From: Trichobilharzia szidati
Lineage: Eukaryota > Platyhelminthes > Trematoda > Strigeidida > Schistosomatidae
Assembly (NCBI GenBank): GCA_944472155.2
Contig: OX235279.1
Coordinates: 146,156,199-146,220,198, forward strand
Length of the DNA stretch: 64,000 bases
Direction: 5' to 3'
The notes below the pieces were generated by a model that saw only the letters and a program-made list of their open reading frames with translations, had not been told where the DNA came from and did not search any database. This document shows positions 23,911 through 35,330 of this stretch, piece after piece (the first letter of the stretch is position 1; every line of letters begins with the position of its first letter). Made by a program: the position numbers and the translations under genes.

Positions 23911-25133
23911 AATTAATAATTAATTATTCGCCTACTTATTTAAATTTGTTTATTTCTCTATTTAACGAAGAAATGCGAAATTTTTAGATGATTACTCAAA
24001 GAGGCGAAATGAAAAACACCTTAGAAATACTCAGAAGACAAGACAGTGATTGAACACAAGGAATGTTCCTTTCGATAATTTCTTTTTATCTGGCTCTACA
24101 GTTATACACTTACAAATGCACACACAAAGTAATTTTTATTGACAGCATTGATGTTCTTGTTTAAATAACATTGAGTTGTTAAGAACAATAGAATTACACT
24201 TCAAAATCATGTGTAAGGTGATAATAAACCTTAAAAATGTTATACTAAATTGATTATCAGGTAAAATTAAGAGAAAAGATAATGAATTTGACGCTAAAGC
24301 AAGCCTTCATGTCAACAAGTCTGAAGAAGTCCTTGTTTTCAAAGCTGTAGTTAGTACTTTGGTGATAACACCGGGTAAATAATAACACACTGCTTAAAGG
24401 ATGACATGAAAAAAGGAGCATTCAATACAACGGAAGTTCATTGTCTCTTAACAACCACTTTCGCGAATGAAGCATAAACTATCTGATCCCACTTCCTCTG
24501 ATGTGTACCTAACAATTTGACTGCTTGTGTGGGGCTGGTTAAATCGGGCCTACAATAAGGGAAGTTCATCATTGGGTTTCTGACTAGCATTCTGAATTTC
24601 TGAGCAAGGCTTTGTTTGAGACTTACTTTTAGCTCAACATTTAAATTCTGAGAATAAAGTTGATGTTAACAAGGCATTCTCCCGAAAGAAGGCGGATCTG
24701 TGTGTTCGAAAGAAGTTCAAGCAGACTGTCTCTTTACATCTGTTGTAAAAATCTGCCACTCTCCTATTCTCTTTAGGCATTTTAAAAGCTGTCACTATTT
24801 TGCACTAACTTTATTTGTCCCATATAGATTTTCTTCTCAATTTGATTTGATATTCGATTTAGTAATAAATTTTTTTACAGGCATATTATCTTTTACACAT
24901 ACTTTTGAACTGTCATTTTATTGATCTAACCAAGGAATAAAATCAACATTATGAATAACTAGTACTCCTTGAATATAATGTGTGCTTGTATAACTAACTG
25001 TACAGCCAGATGAAAAGGAAGTAGTGGAGAGGAATATTCTATTTGCGCTCAGTCGTTCATTTTATGTCCTCTGCATGTCTGAGTGGAAATTTTAGCTGTA
25101 TCGAAATCTTCACACAATTCTTCTTATCAATAA
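23911..25133. other. No feature recognised
   Basis: AT-rich. A possible 21-base microexon-like segment on the minus strand near 24632-24652 has good splice borders but a stop in the phase required by the exon chain, so it is not called. Confidence 0.4.
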
Positions 25134-25468
25134 ACTTGAACATGGCAAGAACGACAAATATGTACGAGGATAAATATCAGCTAATCATCTTTTGATTATT
25201 CCGATGACTCTTCTCAAGTGGTTACATTCAACCAGAAAAATATATATATATTACATTAAAGACTTGAGCATACTTTCTCCACAATGACAAGGGGTAACTG
25301 ATGATGGGAATTAGGAGTAACATAATGTGGGAATGATGTAAGTTGTTAAATAATTAATAGTTAAAAGGATTGACTATGTATCGGATAATTAGAAGAGCAG
25401 ATTTGGAAACAAAAGGACGGAATTCAACAGATTTCAGTTGGTAGAAACAAAGTTTAACCAGAAAGAGT
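25134..25468 (+). repeat. Left arm of a nearly perfect 335-bp inverted repeat
   Basis: Reverse-complement comparison with 26013-26347 shows one mismatch by eye (25293 versus 26188) in 335 bases, and identical length including the internal TA run. Flanking bases diverge immediately outside on both sides. The arm has no ORF of note and no resemblance to the other repeat families. Such identity contrasts with the strongly decayed repeats around it. Confidence 0.9.
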
Positions 25469-25639
25469 ATGGTAGATAATAGTTTGCGTTATCACAGAAA
25501 TAATATTTTTGTAAAACAAAATACCAGTTGTTTGAGGCAGTCAAAAGTGGCCAAACTCCCACCACATATTACCTACAACTATGTCTATCAGTTTACATTA
25601 AAAGAAGAATAGAGGGAAGGCTTTTTGCTTGCATTTCTA
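25469..25639. other. Left part of the palindrome spacer, unrecognised
   Basis: Unique-looking AT-rich sequence between the left arm and the SINE. Confidence 0.5.
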
Positions 25640-25895
25640 AATATGGTGTGCGTCGATGGTGCAGCAGTAGAATGCTCGCCAACCATGTATAAGGTCCGGG
25701 ATTTGATCCTCGGCCGACGCGCTCCTGACCCTCGCCTAGCCGGTAGTAGACCCATCAGAGAGGAAAGGTTGAGCATGAGGTTAGCAACTCCACATCGTAA
25801 AAAATTGCTGCTACAGAAACTTCAAAGCTCTAGCTTGAAACCCTATATTCCACTGGGAACGTCAAGAAATAAAATAAAAATGATAAAAAAATAAT
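25640..25895 (+). repeat. tRNA-derived SINE inside the palindrome spacer
   Basis: A-box-like 'gatggtgcagcagtaga' near 25656 and B-box-like 'gggatttgatcctcgg' near 25698 precede a body with 'gaggttagcaactcc', 'agaaacttcaaagctctagc' and a 3' part 'ttccactgggaacg', then an A-rich tail. It is the best-preserved relative of the copy at 38.8 kb. Confidence 0.7.
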
Positions 25896-26012
25896 CTACA
25901 TACATATCAAAGAACCTGAGACTAAAGGGCTCACAGACATTGAACAATGCAGTTTACATGAAGTCTGTTGGACACTGCTGACTGAAGGCGTTCAAAATAA
26001 TCAACAGGCTAC

Positions 26013-26347
26013 ACTCTTTCTGGTTAAACTTTGTTTCTACCAACTGAAATCTGTTGAATTCCGTCCTTTTGTTTCCAAATCTGCTCTTCTAATTATCCGA
26101 TACATAGTCAATCCTTTTAACTATTAATTATTTAACAACTTACATCATTCCCACATTATGTTACTCCTAATTCCCATCATCAGTTACTCCTTGTCATTGT
26201 GGAGAAAGTATGCTCAAGTCTTTAATGTAATATATATATATTTTTCTGGTTGAATGTAACCACTTGAGAAGAGTCATCGGAATAATCAAAAGATGATTAG
26301 CTGATATTTATCCTCGTACATATTTGTCGTTCTTGCCATGTTCAAGT
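26013..26347 (-). repeat. Right arm of the 335-bp inverted repeat
   Basis: Exact reverse complement of 25134-25468 except one base. Its outer end overlaps by about 7-8 bases the start of the SMalpha-like element at 26340, whose 'ttcaagtattggttttg' start is shared with 21955. Confidence 0.9.
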
Positions 26348-26600
26348 ATTGGTTTTGCAGTGATTTTGTTTGTTTGATTGCTTAGAGGATTTCATCATGA
26401 GCTGAAATCAGTTAGAAGACCACTAGAAAGCCTAGGAGTACTGGATAGCTGTTTTGTCACCCTAGTGTAGGACTCTTCATCAGTAATCACCCACCGGGGT
26501 TCAAATCCATGGCCTTCCGATTAATGGATCAATCTGATCCTCACTAGCGACTGTCCTATTGAGGCAGTGTTACTGAATTCACCACTCAGTGACTCAGGTT
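26340..26600 (-). mobile_element. SMalpha-like SINE, minus strand
   Basis: The minus-strand core at 26437-26489 reads 'tactgatgaagagtcc' and 'gacaaaacagctatccagta'. Box 1 CTGATGA is intact, but GAAAC is CAAAC and GUC is AUC. A tRNA-like B box, 'gggttcaaatcc', lies near 26497 on the plus strand. It is closely related to the copy at 21955-22250. Confidence 0.65.
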
Positions 26601-26824
26601 GGAGTCTCTAATGTGATCACTATTTTCTATGGGATGACGGATGGACTCGGATAAGTACAAGATACCAAGTACCTCGAACAGTTATATCTAACACGGATAG
26701 CTTTGAATAAGTTTTACTAGTATGACTAAATTTTTTCTGTGCTTTGAAGTTTGTATAACTACTGGATGGACGACTGAGGATTTTTTCGTAAGCCCCTTAT
26801 CCAACCTTCACTTTTTCATGCTTA

Positions 26825-27060
26825 GGAGTGGTCAGTAATGACAGGCAGCAAGAAAATCTGCCAAGGAACCAACCAAGAACCTATTTTCCAAAACGTATGC
26901 AGAATGAAATGGAGATGGATCCGATATGCGCTGAGGAGATTGTCGACTAAGATCAAGCTTTAGTGTAGAACTTGAATAGAAAACGACGAATTAGTCGTCA
27001 ATCCGATGGTAACACTGAAGAAATCAAGTGGGAGAGAAACAGAGTCAGCTAGATTGTCCT
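26825..27060 (+). mobile_element. RTE 3' ORF fragment (first of two)
   Basis: The plus strand carries 'ccaaccaagaacctatt' and 'gaaatggagatggatccga', matching the RTE 3' ORF blocks at 57.5 and 61.7 kb. It is followed directly by a second copy of the same region. Confidence 0.55.
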
Positions 27061-27119
27061 CAGGGTAATAACTGAAATGGAGATGTTCTACTGAAGCCTT
27101 AGGTTCAACTTGGATTATT

Positions 27120-27560
27120 GTGGTTTGAATTTTCAACACCAATGTTAAGTCAGTTCTACTATATGGGTCAAAAACGTGGGGCGTCATGAAAACATTTTCA
27201 ACAGCCATCTGCAAAATTTTTTCAACAGCTGCTTGCGCTAGCTCCACAGTAAAGATCAGCTGACCAGCCAGAAGGTATCAGCTACAAAACCTTTGTGGAC
27301 GCACCAACTAAACATTTATTGCTCACCAAATATTCCGAAGTAAATGGAGCTGGATTGAGGAGGTGATGTCAAGTGTCAGGCTATCGCTCGAGTGGAATCC
27401 GATTAGGAAACGAAGAGTTGGGCGTGTGTCCAAGGGTGATATGGAGAAGATGAGAGCTTATGGGTGATCGTGGGCCCAATTAAAGAGAACTGAAGACAAC
27501 AAGACAAAACAGCGATGAGCTAGTGAATCCTTATGTTCCACTCGAACCTAAGGGAATAAT
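27120..27560 (+). mobile_element. RTE 3' ORF fragment and 3' end (second)
   Basis: 'ctactatatgggtcaaaaac', 'caccaaatattccgaag', 'ggaaacgaagagttgggcg' and the terminus 'gttccactcgaacctaaggg' plus an 'aataataat' tail mark the 3' end of the same RTE family. Having two 3' ends in tandem suggests nested insertion or rearrangement. Confidence 0.65.
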
Positions 27561-28650
27561 AATATACTATTTTTATTACTATTATTAATCAACTCTAACA
27601 TATTTCTACATCAATCATATGGACGTTAAAGTGGAAAAACATTTCACTTGACATAAATTAAACATCATACACTAAATAATTAGCACCACTACTCATCCTA
27701 TTAAGTAGCTTGAAAAACTCATTTAGAAACACTTAAATACCTTTGCTAAGTGATCAGATAAATGCAAAACAAAACAAAGTTTATCTCAATGTTGCTAGTT
27801 TTGTTTACATAAGGCTGTCTATCTACCTATCTAAGTATGCTTTGCGTTGTTTCATATTTACAGTATGTGTGTGAGCACGCCTGTGTGGATGCGCGTGCAA
27901 TTGCTGTCAGTATAAATCTTAAAAGGTTGTTGTATTTCTTTCTCTCTTCAAAGGCATCAATCACTTTTACTGTTACCATGTGAAACGATAAACAAAATTG
28001 TTGTTCTTTTTTTCTTCTACTGGGTAGAAACAGAGGGAGAGAGAGAGAATAAACAAGTGAAGTAATCTCAACTTCTCAACTTTCCTTTTTTTCCGTAATA
28101 ACACAACACATATGTGGTGTGTAAGTTTTCACTGTAGAAATGCTTTACTTTGCCAAAAGTTCATACGTTTAACGTAATAACCGTAAAAACCGCCTTATTC
28201 ACGATACACTCAGAGAGAGAGACAGAGGGAGATATCGATCAGACTGTAGACAAACTAAAGTGAGCTGGAGTTAAGGCTGTTAAATGCATGTATCTATAGT
28301 TTTGTTGTCACTGAGATGTTAACTTTATTATTCTGTGAAAAAAATTGAAAAAGGCTGTCGTAGATGTCAACTCCAAATACTTATCACTCTTGGTATTTAT
28401 AGAACACGATGTAAGCAAGCAAATACGTATATTCGGTAAATTACATAATAAAAATCAGTCATAGGCATTCGAAACAATGTTAGTAGAATGTGTATTCAAG
28501 TAGAGGTAGAAGGGAAAATTATTACTGTCATGCAGCAGTTAGATGGATTAGATAATATAATAATAACAAATTGTGAGACTAAGACTAAAATATGCAACTA
28601 TAGCACAGTAGGATATTGATAATGAAGTTAGCAGCACAAATAAAAATAAA
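27561..28650. other. No feature recognised; short GA runs
   Basis: GAGA tracts at about 28032-28048 and 28211-28232, otherwise AT-rich with no gene or repeat-family signals. Confidence 0.4.
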
Positions 28651-28654
28651 ATAA

Positions 28655-29040
28655 CATTTACGGTTATCCGGTGATACCGGGATTACTATTATAAGCCGTT
28701 TTATAGGCAGTGGGGGCAGAGGGATTGTAAACAGACGTTTTCTGAACACAAAGATAAGGTTCAAGACTTTTCATGCAACTGCCTCAGCTATGTTCAGCAA
28801 GCTGAGGTGTACAAGGCTAGAAGATTGAACTGGCACATTGTATAGTATTGTAAAGACTGAATTTTTATCAATCTTTTGATGCGTATCCAAAAGGTAGGTC
28901 AATATGGAACTTCTGACTGTCTTCACGACTCCTTTACCTAACCACGTTGGATAATTCTCAAGGAGGCTATTGTGAGCTTCCCGAGTCGTTCTACCTATGC
29001 AACTGTCTCTATAAGTACAGCTAAATTTATAAATAAACAT
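28655..29040 (-). mobile_element. Penelope-like element (family 2), GIY-YIG-type endonuclease fragment
   Basis: The minus-strand open frame at 28771-29040 starts MFIYKFSCTYRDSCIGRTTR and continues with 'TVRSSILTYLLDTH'. Schistosome PLE endonucleases have a C..C.YIGRT.R core followed by a similar Ser-Ser-Ile-L..H.. segment. The YIG tyrosine is Cys here, so nuclease activity is unlikely. About 90 residues of the domain remain and the RT part is absent. Confidence 0.65.
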
Positions 29041-29429
29041 TGAAATGGCATTATCCGGGTAATCAATAATGCTTGATGGCGTGCACTATTGACTGATTCA
29101 TTTATATGAGTAGCTAATCTTGATGTAATTATTGTCAAATCACCGAATGGTCATTTCGTTCACTTAGGGTCAAACTCATCGGCCTTGTAGACCAGTTTGA
29201 CTTAGTTCAAAGATTTTAAACCAGATCAAGCCTCCTGAATTCTGGTTAGCAACCTGGACGAATCAGTGATAAACAGAATTGATATCGTGACTTCTGTGTC
29301 GCAGATTTCTCAGTGTCCTACGGAGGCCAAAAATATATTCACATCACAATACGTGCTCTTATTTAATAACATAAGTGAAAACTGGTAAAGCGAACAAAAT
29401 AGCATGGTACTACATATATATGGAAGCTA
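29041..29429. other. No feature recognised
   Basis: AT-rich, no signals identified. Confidence 0.4.
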
Positions 29430-29800
29430 TATTGAAGCAGTAACTCGATAATAGTGTTGAAAATTCAGATATACTTCCCTTGTGCTGAATAATGTGAATC
29501 TCTGTACTAAATTCAGAATAATGAACGTGAATCTTACTTTCGCAGATGGATGACTTTGACATCTTCATCCGTGCGCCTTTGTATTTGAAACGATGCTGCC
29601 TGTGGAACAAACATTTCCCTTTATCTTTGGTTTTCGTTGATGCTGGTTTGGTGTCTTCATCACGTGTTCACCTGAAGTTCTTAGTTTATCACCACGTTTG
29701 CCATAATTGATTTATTTTTGCCTGCATATTCTCGTGTTGCTGATCTATTCATAGCTCTTCAAAATGTAGACCTGAATGACGCATACTTCAGTCTATGAAC
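29430..29800 (-). mobile_element. RTE-clade internal ORF fragment
   Basis: Plus-orientation text 'agtgttgaaaattcagat', 'tgactttgacatcttcatcc' and 'gaaacgatgctgcctg' matches 30.75-30.92 kb and 47.75-47.81 kb, the region between RT and the 3' end. Fossil. Confidence 0.6.
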
Positions 29801-30394
29801 AATTGGAGTTCGGGGCATTGAGCTCTTTGTTTTTGATCTAAACATGTATTTATGACTAAATGATGTGCTTATCTTTGATTTCGTCTTAGCCTCTTAAGCA
29901 GAGCATATAATCACTCAGCTCAAATGACAACAGAATCCTGTCTCGTTAACATACAAAAAATCACTTTGTCAGTCAGTCATTAAGTTAGCGGAAATCCTCT
30001 ACCCTATGAACTCCGAATTATTTCATTTTATGGTATAAGATTATCGCTATTCATTCTCTAACTGTGATGTCACTTCATGACCTTGAAGCCTTTTGCAAAA
30101 CTACTTTTCCAGTTATTCTTTACAATATAAAAGAAGCCAGATGAACAATACTACTCGTTCCGTACTCTATCAGTTTGATCTACAAGACCCAAATGATTAC
30201 GACAGTGAAGCTGGATTGAGATCGTCACCACTACCTCTCCTTTTATCAACAGATTAATACTATCTAGTTAGGTCTTCTTCAGTTAATCCTAATCACACAG
30301 AATTAGAAGAAGAAGAATGAGGAGGATAGGTTGTTGACTGATGATAAGACTAACTGTGAAAGCCTTGGGATGACAGATCCAGATGTTTATTTCA
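29801..30394. other. No feature recognised
   Basis: AT-rich, no coding or repeat evidence. Confidence 0.4.
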
Positions 30395-31515
30395 CCTTCC
30401 GCCATCAGTAGTAGTAGTAGTAGTATGAGCACTCTCATCTCCTCCTCACACGATCTCCTCCATGTCACCCTAGAATGACACACTCGTCGCTTCCCATTTG
30501 GATTCCACTCGAGGGTCTGTTGCGCGATGTAATTCGGTAACTTCCTCAATGTATGGCCGATCCATCTCCACTTTCTCCTGTAAATTTGTTGAGCGATTGG
30601 CTCTTGGTTGGTTTGTTTCCATAATTTCTTGTTGCCTATTCTTTCTGGCCATTTGATCTTCAGTATGGCAGCTGTTGATGAAAGTGTGCAACTGGCTGTT
30701 GGAAATCCTTTTTATGACACGCCAAGTTTCTGACCCTTATAGAAGAACTGACTTGACATTAGTGTTGAAAATCCAAATCTTGTTCTTTACCCTGACTGAG
30801 TCAGTGCAGAAGATTTCCGAACTGGTTTCAGGTTGATGAAGGCGTGCTGATCTTGCTTTTCCGATTCTGACTGGCTTTGACATCTTCATCCCTTCCACCT
30901 ATAGTTGAAACGATGCTTCCTAGATACGTAAATGAGGTAAACTCTGTTAGATCTCCCGTTGACGGTGATTGGTGCTGGTTGTTGTTGATTGGTTATTTTC
31001 ACTACCTCCGTCTTCTCTGTGTTCACCTAAAGTCCTGTTTTCGCCGGCTTCTTCTTCAGCCAGTTTGTTGGTTTTCGCTTGCAAGTCTCCGAGTTTGTGT
31101 CACATCAGACATATATCATTTGAGAAATCCAGATCTCCTAGTGTCTTCTTATCAGTCGTCTGGCGTATTCCTAACTCCTCACCGCCAGCAGTCTGACACA
31201 TAATCCAGTCCAACACAATTAAGAATATCATCGATGATAATAGGCAGCCAGCTTGTCTTACTCCTATATGCACTTCAAACGCCTCGATGAGTTTCCGTTG
31301 TGGATCACATGACATGTGCCATTGTCATATAGCCAGTTGTTGAATGAAGTTGACAAAGACTTGAGGCATGCCGAAGTGTTGAAGTAGTTTCCAAATTACT
31401 TCACTGTCAACTCCATCTGGTGAAGGCCTTTTCGAAGTTGATGAAGTTGAGGTAGAGGTTTAACTGCCATTCTGTGCTTTGTTCGATGATGATGCGTAGA
31501 GTTGCAATAGCTGGG
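30395..31515 (-). mobile_element. RTE-clade retrotransposon, RT palm to ORF end
   Basis: This is one of the longer RTE copies. On the minus strand the 31100-31315 frame reads 'VHIGVRQAGCLLSSMIFLIV' and 'LGDLDFSNDICLM', the latter matching the RT [F/Y]x-D-D-like box in degraded form. The 30470-30691 frame covers the 3' end with 'KNRQQEIMETNQPRANRST'. An AGT trinucleotide run lies at about 30410-30424 near the 3' end. Stops between segments make it non-functional. It abuts a plus-strand Gypsy fragment at about 31525. Confidence 0.75.
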
Positions 31516-31524
31516 GATTAAGAA

Positions 31525-31970
31525 GATCCGAACAACACTATGCCATCAGCAGACGAACGGTTTGACAAAGAAATAACCGTTCACTGAAGAAATGGCTGAC
31601 CTCAAAGGGAGGTAATTAGGAGACGGGGTTTCCATTGATTCTACTGGTATGTCGTGCTTCCACCCAGGAAACAACAAAGAAGTTACCTTTTCAGTTGATT
31701 CATGGGAGGAAACCAACACTACTAGTACACAACATGATCTGGTCCCTCCAGCAAGAGTGGAGTATGACAAAGCCACAAACGGAACAGAAAGAAGCCATCA
31801 GGAAAGTAAAGCATAAACAGAAGACGAACGCCACGAAATGTGAACAGAGAGGAAAGATGGAAGCTGGAGACCAATTAAAGTGTAGAGAAAGAAAGTGCAT
31901 GACAGGATGCAAGCAGGGAAGGACTGCCACTGAGAAATATGGGCCTGTTTATGCCATTCAGCGTTGAAAA
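31525..31970 (+). mobile_element. Ty3/Gypsy-type integrase C-terminal fragment
   Basis: Near 31528 'CHQQTNGLTKK' matches the integrase core motif H-PQ-TNG-L-x-x-[KR]. The frame at 31635-31967 then reads 'CRASTQETTKKLPFQLIHGR', the conserved H.S(T)..PF.L..GR block, and ends with 'EKYGPVYAIQR', like the GPY/F domain. At least one frameshift separates the parts. It is the only Gypsy pol sequence seen in the window. It has the order expected upstream of the polypurine tract at 32096. Confidence 0.65.
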
Positions 31971-32095
31971 AAATAAGAATGCATTTACGCCAGCTAGTGC
32001 CAGAAATAGATATAGTAGGATGAGAAAGCTGTTAAAAACACACAGCAGGAGTGGTCAGCACTGAGAAAGTCGGAGTGGCTATACTCAAAACAACT

Positions 32096-32109
32096 TGAAG
32101 GGAGGTGAG
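32096..32109 (+). promoter_or_regulatory. Polypurine tract-like run before the LTR
   Basis: 'gaagggaggtgag' directly precedes 'tgtagcg', the layout of a plus-strand primer next to a 3' LTR. Confidence 0.45.
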
Positions 32110-32495
32110 TGTAGCGTGCACTAATGACGAGATTTATAAGTAGTATACAGACTCAGACATAAATATGTATATCATCTGCAAAAAATACCGAGTAGTGAAA
32201 AAATAGATTTAACGGTATAGAGAAGAAATGAACGATGTTTGTGAATCAACAAAGAAAAAGTGAAAAGGAAGACAAAGAAGCACAATACGGGAAGCATGTG
32301 CAGATTGCGATTTTGATAAATGGTAGACGTATTTTGCCTATATTTGTACATCCAGTTGCCTATAAATAATTCCGTTGCCAAGTACTCTTGTGTTCTGCAG
32401 TTACAGTAGTACTAGTAGAATTATTATTAGTAGTTGGATTAGTAGTCGTATTAGTAGTAGTCCAACAACTCAGGACCATCCCCAGATAACCAGCA
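32110..32495 (+). mobile_element. Probable 3' LTR of the Gypsy-like remnant
   Basis: It starts TG just after the polypurine tract and includes 'gcctataaataattcc' (TATA-like) near 32358. A plausible CA end lies at about 32495. No 5' LTR is present in the window, so borders are approximate. A TAGT/AGTAGT-rich stretch lies at 32403-32462. Confidence 0.4.
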
Positions 32496-32499
32496 CAAC

Positions 32500-32925
32500 T
32501 GAGGATGTGTTTAGTTACCAAGTTTGGATGTGTGTCATGAAAACAAAAGTTTATCCATTAGCCGAAGACAGTATAATAGATAGTCTAGTTAGCTATTTCA
32601 ATTATCTATTACTATTGACATTTATGTGTGACATTTTTTCTTGAAAAAAGGAGAAGTTATGTCAGAATTTAAATTCTGACGTTTAAAGTCACAGATACAA
32701 ATGCAATTTTGTCGTCATTTAGTTTCTCTCCTGTTTTTTTTCTGGTTTTACTCTTCTGTGCATGTTTCGCATTGAAAAATTATGCTTTCAACATGTCAAA
32801 TCTTGGCATGAGACGTGTCTGTAGTCATTTTTTCTCCATGTATGTGTCTTAAATCTATAATCGAAGAATTATTAGTCAATATAAATAAAAAGAAAATTGG
32901 TGATAACTTAACTCTTTTCAGGAGT
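32500..32925. other. No feature recognised
   Basis: AT-rich sequence with no identifiable content. Confidence 0.4.
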
Positions 32926-32927
32926 TA

Positions 32928-33140
32928 GTTTGTAGGGATTTGATTTGTTTCATTTCGGACCACTAACTGATATCGGTAAGAGAACCCATGAAAACTAGAA
33001 AGTACTGGACATCCAACTGTTTCGTCGTAGTTTGGCATCCATCGGCAGTACGCATCCAGGGGAGTTCGAACTTATGACCATCTGGTTACAAGGCAGGCCC
33101 TGCTTGGTGGTTCCGCTAAAACCACGAATTGATAGAAGTT
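32928..33140 (-). mobile_element. SMalpha-like SINE, minus copy of a pair
   Basis: The minus-strand core at 33002-33052 has 'gtactgccgatgg', 'cgacgaaacagttgg' and 'atgtccagtact'. Helix I strands GTACTG and CAGTAC are exact complements, and GAAAC and GUC are intact. Box 1 is CCGATGG, mutated at U4 and A9. Confidence 0.65.
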
Positions 33141-33164
33141 AGAACTCATGGGCCATTAGGTCAC

Positions 33165-33310
33165 AGTGGGTTAGGACCTCGGTAGGGGCACAATGTCAGT
33201 GAGTGTCGAACCAGGATGAAGTAGCTGTCCAGCAATCCCTGATAATCAGTGGTTCCGTAACTAATCTCAAGTGGTGGTCAAAACTGAAGCTGAACTCTCT
33301 ATCAGTGGAA
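33165..33310 (+). mobile_element. SMalpha-like SINE, plus copy of a pair (partial)
   Basis: 'gtaggggcacaatgtcagtg' (degraded tRNA-like end), then 'tagctgtccagcaatccctg' and 'ggttccgtaactaatctc' follow the family order. Box 1 and GAAAC are lost or unreadable. Confidence 0.5.
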
Positions 33311-33724
33311 TTCATGACTAGCGTGACATGACCCATCTGTGTGTGGATGTGTGCATTTCTTGACTGACGAGTCATATAGATAGGAGGAAACACACTGCCT
33401 AAGATTATGCTGACAGCGAAACTCACAATTCTAGACTAAATTTTCACTAGACATTTCTGCTTATAAACCTGCAACCACACACATACACATAAATATGTAT
33501 ACAACCTATGTACTAATGAAAAGAGAAAGATAAGTTATAAAGTAATCAAAATCTAATGTTTCCCAAGTAGATTACAGGAATCGAATCACTGAGTAATTGA
33601 AGACCTTATCTAGGACTGACTTAGTCGTCGATGTCTACTAAGAAAAAGGAATCTTTTTCTTGCATGAGAGTTCCGAACGGTGCGAAATTCTAACATCTAG
33701 AATCAAGTTAGTCATTTTAAAGGC
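33311..33724. other. No feature recognised
   Basis: AT-rich, no coding or repeat match. Confidence 0.4.
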
Positions 33725-34650
33725 ATGCAGATAGAGTGAGGATAGTTGAAGTCTCCAGATGTTTAGGCGGACATACGCTGAATCATTCTTGTTGTTTCAG
33801 TTATCAGTTTCTCTCTCCACCCTGTTACATTAGATTTTACGGCTGTCATCTAGCCTCGTCCTACTGTATGATCATGTGTAACTGCACAACGTGCTACAGT
33901 TCATCTTTATTCTCATCTTTTTATCATATTAGGGTCTGCTAGTGTAGATTTTTGCCGGGTATTTGCTCTCCACTAACCCACCTGACCGTGGTCTACCGAT
34001 AAATTTGACCTGACAGACACTGCAACCTATAAGATATACTAAATTATTTTGTTTCGTGGCATCCATGGGATACTTAAAACTACATAATTTGTTTCTAGGT
34101 AAGTCTGTGATTTTGAATGCTATTTATTTCATGCCTTATAAAGAACTCTACTCAAGGGTTCAGAGTGCTGTCATCATTCTGTATATGTTTTTCATTCACG
34201 TCGTCCAGCTTATCACTACAATTTTTCTGATTAATTCATTGGAATAATTATTAATTGTCGAATCTGCTACTATATGTCCTACTTCCTGCTGTAGATTTTC
34301 CTCAGCACCGTTTATTTGTATGGCTGTGTTACTTAGGCTTTTCAGTAATCCTGTTTTCACTGACCTGGGGTAGAATTAATTGAAATCTAAATACCGGTTT
34401 GATTGTGTGGGCTTTCTGTGGATACTAACGCCTAAATTCCACTTTATTATCTTTTTTTGATACAATTCAACTTTTCGTCTTACAAGTTCATTGAAATGCC
34501 TCTACCACTGAGTCGATACACTCAAAAGATCTATTCATATCCTGTAAACTTGTCATCAACACACCTGGTGTGAGGTTGAATATTTCAGTCGTTAAATTTT
34601 TTACCTATCCATGAATGTATCTTACACAATCGAGGAAATTGGTGACTTCG
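33725..34650 (-). mobile_element. Penelope-like element (family 1), RT thumb to endonuclease end, decayed
   Basis: The minus strand at about 34320-34430 reads 'VSIHRKPTQSNRYLDFN' after allowing frame changes, the PLE hallmark 'VYRKPTHTNRYLDYNS', followed by 'KSLSNTAIQI'. Towards 33.75 kb lies the post-GIY-YIG tail matching 54.6-54.8 kb. It aligns with 60.6-62.4 kb, where an RTE has inserted. Confidence 0.65.
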
Positions 34651-34714
34651 TAGAAAATCCCATTTTGTCCGAGTTTTACCTGCATATATATATATATATA
34701 ATTAAGCTACTGAA

Positions 34715-35330
34715 ATCTGGGAAGGCAGAAAGACCGGATGGAATTCCCTCTGGAACACTTAAGTGGATTCAAAAACCGTACTAAATATCCTGACGCTACT
34801 ATTGCAAAACGTTTGGAAGTAAAGAAAGGTACCCACTGACTGGAAGAAAGGCTACATTGCTAAACTGCCAAAGAGGGGCGAATTAAGTCTCTGAAATAAC
34901 TGGCACGAAATAGTGCTCTTGTCCACGGCAAGTAATATACTAAGTCGCGTCATCGTGGGGAGAATAAAAGAGGCACTGGATACAGAACTCCGCCCAGAAC
35001 AAGCTGGATTCAGGAGAAGCAAACCACGTGCTGATTATATTACAGCTCTACACATCATCATCGAACAAAGCATGGAACGGCGATCAAATCCATACCTCAG
35101 CTTAATCGATTATGAAAAGGCCTTTAGCAGCGTTGACCGGAAAGTAATTTAAAAACTATTTCAACACTGAAGGGTGGGTAACTTTAAAGCCAGGCTACCC
35201 GTACTCCACACAAAACGCCATCGCTAATAAAATTCCCAAGCTCAGACCTGACGCGTCACCCTCAGAATGCGAAGAGTTGAAAACACTGGAACGAAAGTTA
35301 TGATGTCATATTATCTAACTCAGTTCGCGT
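34715..35330 (+). mobile_element. RTE-clade retrotransposon, RT domain start
   Basis: The plus strand first reads 'LLKSGKAERPDGIPSGTLKW', the RTE RT opening block (K..KA.GPDGIP.E.LK). A frame at 34913-35152 then reads 'LLSTASNILSRVIVGRIKEA', 'RPEQAGFRRSKPRADYITAL' and 'SLIDYEKAFSSVDRKVI', the RT palm block with the catalytic Asp of the 'IDYEKAF' motif. The element ends abruptly near 35.3 kb. This is the best-preserved RT palm segment in the window, but it has a stop right after VDRKVI and no YxDD box. Confidence 0.75.

Noticed and set aside
24632..24652. 21-base minus-strand microexon with good acceptor (ttattctcag) and donor (GTAAGTCTC)
   Set aside because: In the phase left by the 35.8 kb candidate exon it reads a stop, and the adjacent exons join in phase without it. 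Probably chance, though microexons are common in schistosomes.
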